Origin: an uncultured Bacteroidota bacterium
Lineage (GTDB): Bacteria > Bacteroidota > Bacteroidia > Flavobacteriales > Flavobacteriaceae
DNA length: 8,935 nucleotides
Assembly (NCBI GenBank): GCA_903837025.1
Contig: CAILTC010000652.1
Span: 1-8,935 of the forward strand
Direction of reading: 5' to 3'
Shown here: piece by piece, positions 1-5,294 of the stretch
Position numbering within the stretch: the first letter of the stretch is position 1
Layout: every line of letters begins with the position of its first letter
Translations under genes and position numbers: made by a program
Notes under the pieces: generated by a model
The model's input: the letters and a program-made list of their open reading frames with translations, nothing else
Databases searched by the model: none
Told to the model about the DNA's origin: nothing

Positions 1-220
1 AAAAATCAAGAATTAAAGCACTCAAAATAGCACTTAATAATACAGGGTAAATATCTAAAAATGTTGCCAAAAGTGTTACGACAACCATAAGTAAATAACC
101 AACAAACTTATAATCAATAAAATTCCTTACAAACAAACATATCGAGGCAACTGCCAATACCGATAGTACTGAAATTAGGTATTGATTCTTTTTTTGTATT
201 TGGTCTAGTGAACTTTTCAC
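1..220 (-). CDS. DUF4118-type sensor histidine kinase (KdpD transmembrane module), 5' part only
   Basis: Only the first 73 codons are in the window; the frame stays open to the left edge. I read GTG at 218-220 as the start. An in-frame TAA sits three codons upstream (227-229), and the next in-frame ATG is codon 45, inside a membrane helix. The peptide has a short polar N-terminus, one hydrophobic helix (about 14-31), a short link with RNFIDYK, a second helix (about 40-55), then DIYPVLLSAILSALILDF. This reads as the start of DUF4118, the four-helix membrane domain of KdpD, which normally continues with an FF(F)xPP motif. By family, HisKA and HATPase domains should follow outside the window; that is inference. 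It lacks the N-terminal KdpD ATPase and Usp domains, which are encoded separately at 2179-3306. It may be a separate transcription unit, since a terminator-like hairpin and 232 nt separate it from the upstream kinase. Confidence 0.72.
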   Translation of the reverse strand, partial: MKSSLDQIQKKNQYLISVLSVLAVASICLFVRNFIDYKFVGYLLMVVVTLLATFLDIYPVLLSAILSALILDF

Positions 221-452
221 AAATAATTAACGTTTTGACACTGCAAACTTAATCGATTTGTTATAAGTATTTTATAATTTATTAGAGTTTTATATAAAGA
301 TTTTATAAAGATACTGCGATGTTGGACAAATTATATAACTATTTAAAATAGTGATTAAATCAAAAAAAGGATGCAAGACTTCCATTTTCAAAATGGAATA
401 TTTTCCTTTTTATCTATTAACATGCTTTCTTTAAAATAGATAGGACTAAAAA
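221..452. other. Intergenic spacer between two histidine kinase genes
   Basis: A very A+T-rich 232-nt spacer. Its left half (minus sense, after the terminator-like hairpin at 364-411) is where a promoter for the GTG-started gene at 220 would lie. TAAGTTTG (minus strand, 244-251) matches the Bacteroidota -7 consensus TAnnTTTG and would give a leader of under 20 nt. I see no TTTG -33 element at the expected distance upstream, so the promoter is only a candidate. A TATAAT hexamer at 330-335 (minus) also lacks a partner. I see no coding signal in the spacer. Confidence 0.4.
364..411 (-). terminator. Terminator-like hairpin after the HAMP-PAS histidine kinase gene
   Basis: On the minus strand, 41 nt past the kinase stop codon, an A-tract arm (404-411) pairs with a T-tract arm (364-371) over 8 bp. 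Inside lies a 9-bp perfect stem, TTCCATTTT/AAAATGGAA (380-388 with 390-398), separated from the outer stem by unequal internal loops. The T-tract runs on to 362. The A-arm, stem, T-arm arrangement is typical of an intrinsic terminator and probably ends the kdp transcript. The stem is A+T-rich and the internal loops weaken it, so it could be leaky. Confidence 0.5.
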
Positions 453-2177
453 CTAAACCGCATTTAATTTAAAATAAAAAGTACTTCCCAAGCCCAATTC
501 ACTTTCCATACCAATTTTACCGTTTTGGGCTTCGATAAATTCCTTGCTAATGGCCAATCCCAATCCGGTTCCTGATTTATGACTACCGGGAATTTGAAAA
601 TATTTATCGAAAACTTTAGCTTTATATTGATTGTCAATTCCTTTTCCGGTATCGATAACCTTAAAAACGACTTTGTTATTTTCGGAATTCAGTTTTACAA
701 TGATTTTACTATTTTCGGATGAATAAGTTATGGCATTGGTCAAAAAATTAATCAATACCCATGCTGTTTTTTCGTTATCTGCTTTTATATTAGGCAAATT
801 TTCTTCGGTTTCTACAACTAGTTCAATATGTTTTTGTTCCGCTTGTACTTTTACCGCTTCAGTGGCATAATGCACCATTTCATAAGGATTGCTTATATCA
901 ATATTCAATTGAATTTTTCCAGTTTCTAGTTGGGATAATTCAAGTAATTCGCCTGTGATTTTCAATAATCGCTGACTATCCTCTTTAATACTATCTATTA
1001 ATTGTTTTTGTTCTTCATTAATTAAACCAGTTTGATCATTTTCAAGCAATTGCAAACTTAATTTTATAGATGAAATTGGTGTTTTCAATTCGTGAGAAAC
1101 AGTAGCGATAAAATTGGTTTTGGCAAAATCCAATTCTTTAAAAATAGTAATGTTCCTCAAAATGATAACATCACCAATATTAATTGTTTGGTCTTCTCCT
1201 GTTGGTTTTATGGTAATATTTACGATTTCTTTTTCAAAATAACTCTCTTTGCCATCGGCAAAAATTTTCATCGGAAGTGATTTTTGATTTTCATTTTCAC
1301 ATTCTTTCTTCATCAAGGATTTCATCAAATCATTTGTCAATGTCAATGTTTCGGCTAATTGACCCACAACTTCCTCCGATTTCATTCCAATGATTTTCAA
1401 AGCTTCATCATTTACAAACAAAATCACCCCTTTATTATCTAAACCAATAATAGGATCATGCATATTATTGATTAAGGTTTCCAATCTTTTCTTTTCAAAA
1501 GATAATTTGTACAAATTACTATTATTATATTCCTGTAATTTCTCGGCCATTGTATTGAACGATTTTGCTAAATCTCCAAATTCATTATGATCCATAAAAT
1601 GTACGCGTTCGGAATAGTTACCAGAGGCAATTTCCTGAATACTTTCAGTAAGTTCCCGAAGTGGATTGGCAATATTATTGGGCAAATTAACCAAAAGATT
1701 AAAGGCAATCAAAAAACAAAGTGTTCCAGTAATAGCGATCCATAAATTACCTGTTTCGGCAGTTTTATTGGCGATGTCGCTTTTCTTTTTAATAGCATTC
1801 ATATTGAGTTTCATAATCTCAAAAATTTCTTTTCGAATTTGATTTTTAGCCAACTCATCGGTCTTATTTTTTTTCAAAAGACGATAACTATTCTGCAAAT
1901 TATGGGTCGCCCTATCTTCGCCCGTCTCGGTAATATTACTCAATTGATGGGTTAGATTAATTTCAAATGTTGTCAACGCTTTTTCCTCGTCAGCATTTAT
2001 TTCGTCTAATGAAAGCAACATATTTCTTGAATATTCCAAAGTGTTATAATTCGCTTTTAGAATATTTTCGGTGTCTTTTTTTATAGAAAAAATATAAAAA
2101 GAACTCACTAATGCCAGAATTAATATCATTAAAAATAATAATCCAACGCCCAAGTTTAATTTAGTTTTAATTTTCAT
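453..2177 (-). CDS. Membrane sensor histidine kinase with HAMP and PAS domains, kdp-linked
   Basis: 574 residues. A first membrane helix (about 9-31) is followed by a mostly helical periplasmic segment (about 32-144), a second helix (about 145-165) and a HAMP linker (about 166-219). A PAS domain follows (about 230-345; NNMHDPIIGLDNKG, then VILFVNDEAL). The HisKA H-box is FIATVSHELKTP with the phospho-accepting His at 362. The HATPase_c domain shows an N-box (INFLTNAITYS, Asn 481), a G1 box (DTGKGID, 509-515), an F-box (VFDKYF, 522-527) and a G2 box (GTGLGLAISK, 536-545). All catalytic motifs are intact, so it should be an active autokinase. It begins 1 nt after the stop of the short KdpD, implying co-transcription and probably translational coupling. 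Its input region differs from KdpD: no DUF4118 and no GAF-type segment, but a two-helix periplasmic sensor plus PAS. I infer that it works with the short KdpD in K+ or turgor sensing. The signal and the cognate response regulator are not identifiable here. Confidence 0.9.
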   Translation of the reverse strand: MKIKTKLNLGVGLLFLMILILALVSSFYIFSIKKDTENILKANYNTLEYSRNMLLSLDEINADEEKALTTFEINLTHQLSNITETGEDRATHNLQNSYRLLKKNKTDELAKNQIRKEIFEIMKLNMNAIKKKSDIANKTAETGNLWIAITGTLCFLIAFNLLVNLPNNIANPLRELTESIQEIASGNYSERVHFMDHNEFGDLAKSFNTMAEKLQEYNNSNLYKLSFEKKRLETLINNMHDPIIGLDNKGVILFVNDEALKIIGMKSEEVVGQLAETLTLTNDLMKSLMKKECENENQKSLPMKIFADGKESYFEKEIVNITIKPTGEDQTINIGDVIILRNITIFKELDFAKTNFIATVSHELKTPISSIKLSLQLLENDQTGLINEEQKQLIDSIKEDSQRLLKITGELLELSQLETGKIQLNIDISNPYEMVHYATEAVKVQAEQKHIELVVETEENLPNIKADNEKTAWVLINFLTNAITYSSENSKIIVKLNSENNKVVFKVIDTGKGIDNQYKAKVFDKYFQIPGSHKSGTGLGLAISKEFIEAQNGKIGMESELGLGSTFYFKLNAV

Positions 2178-2178
2178 T

Positions 2179-3306
2179 TTAGGATAGAATTACAAGATCA
2201 ATATTTGATAAAGAAAGATTATTCAACAATCTATTAAAAATAGTTGTAGACAAAATTACTTTAAATAAATTAAAATGTGGTTTCCCTATGCAAACTGTCG
2301 TAATTTGTTTTTGTTTAACTACTTCTAACATTGCTTCAGTTATGTTTTTGTCTTTCACTTTAATCACTTCGGCTCCCAGCTCTGTGGCAAGTTTAAAGTT
2401 ATTTATCAAATACCGTTGCTTATCAAGCGCAATAGTATCACTACTTTCTTTAGGAGTTTCCACATACAAAACATACCATTCGCTATTGTAATAACTAGCT
2501 AATCGAGCTGTTTTGCGAATAACATTTTTTGCAGTTTTATCATTACTACTAATACAAGCCAATAATTTTTCGTGTCTTAATGCTATATTTTGCGGTATTT
2601 CCTTTTCCACTTTTCGAACTACTTGACTCGCTACTTCCTTCAAAGCCAATTCTCGTAATTGAAGAATTTGATCCGATTTGAAAAAATTATTCAAAGCGGT
2701 TAAAATTTTATCTTCGGTATAAATTTTCCCTTCCTTTAAACGGCTAATTAATTCATCCGAAGTCAAATCGATATTCACAACCTCATCGGCAATTCGCAAA
2801 ACATTATCGGGAACCCGCTCCTGAACATCAACATTGGTAATGCGTTTTACATCTTGATTTAAACTTTCGATATGTTGAATATTCACTGCCGAAATCACAT
2901 TGATTCCTGCCTCTAAAATCTCTAAAACATCTTGCCAACGTTTTTCATTTTTGCTGCCTTGGATATTCGTATGTGCTAGCTCATCAACAATCACCACTTC
3001 TGGACGCAAATTGATAATTGCCTGCACATCCATTTCTTCAAGTTGTTTTCCTTTATAGAAAATAGTCCGACGCGGAATTACAGGCAATCCTGCTAATAAT
3101 TCGTGTGTTTCCTTACGATTATGAGTTTCAATATACCCTATTTTCACGTCAATTCCGTTTTTCAACAAGGTGTGCGCTTCCTGCAACATTCTAAAAGTTT
3201 TGCCCACACCAGCACTCATGCCAATATAAATTTTAAATTTTCCACGACGTGATTTCTGAATTAAATCCAGAAAGTGTTGAGCGTTATTTTGTTTTTCTTG
3301 TTCCAT
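2179..3306 (-). CDS. kdpD: Short KdpD: cytoplasmic KdpD sensor domain plus Usp domain, no kinase
   Basis: 375 residues, against roughly 890-900 for full-length KdpD of E. coli type. The KdpD domain (about 20-230) carries the Walker A loop GMSAGVGKT (29-37), the segment GYIETHNRKET (57-67) and the Walker B-like VVIVDELAHTN (104-114), all typical of the family. A universal-stress-protein (Usp) domain follows (about 245-375; LACISSND near its start, WYVLYVETP in the middle, VCIGKPH near the end). The protein stops after IDLVILS, the natural end of the Usp fold, so DUF4118, GAF, HisKA and HATPase domains are all absent. In E. coli KdpD the N-terminal region is cytoplasmic and modulates the kinase/phosphatase balance of KdpD. 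Here that role would have to be exerted in trans, most obviously on the kinase encoded 1 nt downstream. The ATG at 3306 is the only sensible start; an inverted repeat lies about 20 nt upstream. I see no c-di-AMP motif of the S. aureus KdpD-Usp type. Confidence 0.92.
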   Translation of the reverse strand: MEQEKQNNAQHFLDLIQKSRRGKFKIYIGMSAGVGKTFRMLQEAHTLLKNGIDVKIGYIETHNRKETHELLAGLPVIPRRTIFYKGKQLEEMDVQAIINLRPEVVIVDELAHTNIQGSKNEKRWQDVLEILEAGINVISAVNIQHIESLNQDVKRITNVDVQERVPDNVLRIADEVVNIDLTSDELISRLKEGKIYTEDKILTALNNFFKSDQILQLRELALKEVASQVVRKVEKEIPQNIALRHEKLLACISSNDKTAKNVIRKTARLASYYNSEWYVLYVETPKESSDTIALDKQRYLINNFKLATELGAEVIKVKDKNITEAMLEVVKQKQITTVCIGKPHFNLFKVILSTTIFNRLLNNLSLSNIDLVILS

Positions 3307-3325
3307 TTTTCATTGAATAAAAATA

Positions 3326-3352
3326 CCCACAAGGTCATAAAGACCTTGCAGG
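3326..3352 (-). promoter_or_regulatory. Hairpin with short T-run in the porin-kdpD junction (possible attenuator)
   Basis: CAAGGTC and GACCTTG (3330-3336 and 3342-3348) form a 7-bp stem around a 5-nt loop. In minus-strand RNA two G-U pairs and two G-C pairs extend this to 11 bp (3326-3352); on the plus strand those wobble positions become A-C mismatches. The better fold is therefore in the sense of the operon. It is followed in minus sense by UAUUUUUAUU and ends about 20 nt before the kdpD ATG. It could be a weak terminator lowering the regulatory genes relative to the pump genes, an mRNA-stability element, or a member of a dispersed palindrome family. Confidence 0.45.
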
Positions 3353-3418
3353 ATTAATTTTTCACACAGTTTTAAAACCTGAAGTGAATTTGATATTATC
3401 TCTTTTCTTTATCACAAA

Positions 3419-4495
3419 TTATAAAGATATAGCCAAGGATGTTGTTATAAACACATTGCTATTAGTTGGATTATTGTTTTTCAAAAAAATATCATCTTTA
3501 CTGTTCAAAGTTCGTGCTTCTATTCTAAACATTACATTATTTATTGGCAAATAATCAAAATTCGCGGAAAAACCATAGGTTTTGAAACCGCTTGGAGTTC
3601 CTGTTACAATGATTACCTCTTTCTCATCTTGATAATATTCGCCTCTGACCGCCAATTGAATTTTATCTGTCGGTTTGTATTGTGCCATTACAACTGGTGA
3701 ATACCAAACATCATAAACACTACTTCCTTTAACTGATTGCTGTGCTCCAATATCAAAACCAGCTATCAGGTTTGTTTTTTCAGACACTTTAAACTGTCCG
3801 TAAAAATTATTAAAATAACGCCATTTTTTGTCAATATCCGCTTGTTCGTTTCCAATATAAGTACTCCAGTTCAAAGTAGTGCTTGAAGACGGTTTATAGG
3901 TAATTTGTGTTCCAAAAGCAGGTGTTTGATTACCCTCAATTTTTTGGACACGTTGCCAACCGTTCAAATACATAGCAGCCAAATACCATTTCTCTGATTT
4001 TGAAGTATAGCCAATTTTAACTCCAGCTTCATAAAACGGAGAATTATCAGCCAAAATACTTCTGGTTAAAGTCATGCAATCTTTACCAATTGCACTTTCA
4101 AAACCAATATGTGCTGGCATTATCCCTGCATCAAGCCAAAGATTGTTATCCTTGGAAATTTTCACTCCTATGTTAGCTTCATACACATTTTTCAATAATC
4201 CTTGTTCTGCTGTCATGTTATATTCGGGATAAGTTCCCGCCATAAGTGCAAAATTTCCACGAATATTATCTTTCGTATAATTAACTTTGACCATGCCTAA
4301 ATTCAGGTTTACTTCATTGGCTCTATTATAACTGTAAATAAATCCTGGTCTTGTATGATTGTCGGGGTTTCCAAAATCATAACTGTAATAAGTATCTATA
4401 TAACCAGAAAATGTAAGTGGACTTTTTGTCACTTCTTGTGCATTAATTGTTGCAAAACAAAAAGCTATTAAAGCGGTAATTATTATTTTTTTCAT
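3419..4495 (-). CDS. Outer-membrane beta-barrel porin, kdp-associated (BBP2/OmpL-like)
   Basis: 358 residues starting with a Sec signal peptide (MKK, hydrophobic IIITALIAFCFAT, probable cleavage after INA at 19). The mature part has no long hydrophobic helix. It is built of alternating, aromatic-rich strands such as FSGYIDTYYSYDF near the N-terminus and a final strand ending VFITTSLAISL, as expected for a beta-barrel inserted by the BAM machinery. The N-terminal SGYIDTYYSYDF with NEVNLNLGMVKV is like Bacteroidota proteins annotated as porin or beta-barrel porin-2 (OmpL-like). The assignment rests on overall pattern, not on a catalytic motif. It lies between kdpC and kdpD in the same orientation, 83 nt after kdpC, a position I recall as recurrent in Bacteroidota kdp loci. 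I infer that it passes K+ or balances osmotic load across the outer membrane under K+ limitation; substrate specificity cannot be read from the sequence. Confidence 0.75.
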   Translation of the reverse strand: MKKIIITALIAFCFATINAQEVTKSPLTFSGYIDTYYSYDFGNPDNHTRPGFIYSYNRANEVNLNLGMVKVNYTKDNIRGNFALMAGTYPEYNMTAEQGLLKNVYEANIGVKISKDNNLWLDAGIMPAHIGFESAIGKDCMTLTRSILADNSPFYEAGVKIGYTSKSEKWYLAAMYLNGWQRVQKIEGNQTPAFGTQITYKPSSSTTLNWSTYIGNEQADIDKKWRYFNNFYGQFKVSEKTNLIAGFDIGAQQSVKGSSVYDVWYSPVVMAQYKPTDKIQLAVRGEYYQDEKEVIIVTGTPSGFKTYGFSANFDYLPINNVMFRIEARTLNSKDDIFLKNNNPTNSNVFITTSLAISL

Positions 4496-4524
4496 TATTT
4501 TTGTATTAGATTTTTTTTAATCAA

Positions 4525-4567
4525 AACCCTTTCAGATCCCGTGCATGGGATATAACCTGAAAGGGTT
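4525..4567. repeat. Inverted repeat (long hairpin) between kdpC and the porin gene
   Basis: Arms AACCCTTTCAG (4525-4535) and CTGAAAGGGTT (4557-4567) form a perfect 11-bp stem. Inside, ATCCC/GGGAT (4536-4540 and 4547-4551) form a second 5-bp stem around GTGCAT, with a one-sided ATAAC bulge (4552-4556). On the plus strand the hairpin is followed by a long T-run (about 4569-4576), which would suit a terminator for plus-strand transcription, yet there is no plus-strand gene. On the operon strand only a short GGGUUUUGAUU follows. It resembles REP-like palindromes and may act in mRNA processing or stability, or reduce antisense transcription into kdpC. Confidence 0.6.
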
Positions 4568-4578
4568 ATTTTTTTTCA

Positions 4579-5133
4579 CTATTTCAACTCATCCAAAGCA
4601 ACATTCAATTCCAAAACATTTACTGTCTCAGTTCCCATTACAGATGGTGTATTGATTTTACTTGCTACCAAAGCTCTTACTTTCTCTTCGGATAATTTTC
4701 TAGCTGCTGCAACTCTTTTCACCTGAATTAAAGCTCCTTGAGAAGAAATATTCGGATCCAATCCACTACCCGAAGCCGTCACCATATCCGACGGGATATC
4801 CGATTTTTTTAAATAGGGATGAACAATTAAAAAGGTGTCAATTCTTTTTTGAACCAAAGTCAAATACTCTGCATTACTTGGTCCTTTATTACTTCCACCA
4901 CTTCCCGCAGCATTATAATTTACTGCCGAAGGTCGACTCCAAAAATAGGTTGATTTATCAAATTTTTGACCAATCTTTTGATAGCCTACTACTTTTCCAT
5001 TTACTAAAATGGTTTCGCCTTTCCCGTTGTTTGGGGCAAACTGTGCAATTCCCCATATCGCTATAGGATAAATTGCTCCAAACAAAATTACTGTTAAAAT
5101 TGTAAAGGTTACAATTGATAATATTTTTTTCAT
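4579..5133 (-). CDS. kdpC: K+-transporting ATPase subunit KdpC
   Basis: 184 residues, normal for the family. One N-terminal membrane helix (about 5-29) contains the conserved YPIAIWGIAQ (22-31). The periplasmic part carries the family signatures GQKFDKSTYFWSRPSA, a GSNKGPSN segment (around 80-87), PSDMVTASGSGLDPNIS (around 114-130) and QVKRVAAARKLS (around 137-148). KdpC is the single-span subunit that holds KdpA and KdpB together in the inner-membrane KdpFABC complex and is proposed to raise ATP or K+ affinity. The gene appears intact. It is unusually distant (161 nt) from kdpB because a G+C-rich inverted-repeat element fills the gap; its A-rich leader AAATAAAAAA lies directly between that element and the ATG. 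A GGTGAGG at the edge of the repeat is too far (about 14 nt) from the start to be a convincing ribosome binding site. Confidence 0.97.
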   Translation of the reverse strand: MKKILSIVTFTILTVILFGAIYPIAIWGIAQFAPNNGKGETILVNGKVVGYQKIGQKFDKSTYFWSRPSAVNYNAAGSGGSNKGPSNAEYLTLVQKRIDTFLIVHPYLKKSDIPSDMVTASGSGLDPNISSQGALIQVKRVAAARKLSEEKVRALVASKINTPSVMGTETVNVLELNVALDELK

Positions 5134-5147
5134 TTTTTTATTTGTTT

Positions 5148-5293
5148 CCTCACCCCCAGCCCCCTCTCCAAAGGAGAGGGGAGCTATTGTGGAAGTATAG
5201 GTTATTAATACAATTATTTCAAACTACAAACTAATAATTTAAGTATGTTATTCCATTCAGTCTCCCTCTCCTTTGGAGAGGGTTGGGGTGAGG
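5148..5293. repeat. MITE-like G+C-rich inverted-repeat element inserted between kdpB and kdpC
   Basis: Two near-identical arms in opposite orientation, 5148-5183 (36 nt) and 5262-5293 (32 nt), flank 78 nt of A+T-rich DNA. Reading inward, both arms start CCTCACCCC and end GGGAG; they differ by a few C/G indels and one G/A change. Each arm is itself a hairpin: CCCCTCTCC-AAA-GGAGAGGGG (5161-5181) on the left and CCCTCTCC-TTT-GGAGAGGG (5264-5282) on the right. The arms can therefore fold singly or with each other. The element begins 1 nt after the kdpB stop and ends 14 nt before the kdpC start, so it makes up nearly the whole gap. It encodes nothing recognisable. Similar G+C-rich repeats are, from memory, scattered through Flavobacteriia genomes. 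Likely effects are on transcript stability or on the kdpC to kdpB ratio (inference). Confidence 0.8.
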
Positions 5294-5294
5294 A

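Noticed and set aside
330..335. TATAAT hexamer (minus strand) as a promoter -10 for the gene starting at 220
   Set aside because: No -35 or TTTG -33 partner at a suitable distance; in such A+T-rich DNA this hexamer is expected by chance.
2179..3306. Treating the short KdpD as a decayed, truncated pseudogene
   Set aside because: Walker motifs are intact, it ends at the natural Usp boundary, and the next gene starts after 1 nt with its own membrane and HAMP domains rather than leftover KdpD sequence. No frameshift remnants are visible.
5184..5261. A small gene or promoter inside the inverted-repeat element
   Set aside because: The 78 nt between the arms show no plausible coding frame; two TAGTTTG sequences on the minus strand miss the TAnnTTTG spacing by one base and have no clear upstream element.
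5148..5293. CRISPR or insertion-sequence remnant
   Set aside because: Only two copies in inverted orientation, no regular spacers, no transposase fragment and no obvious target-site duplication.
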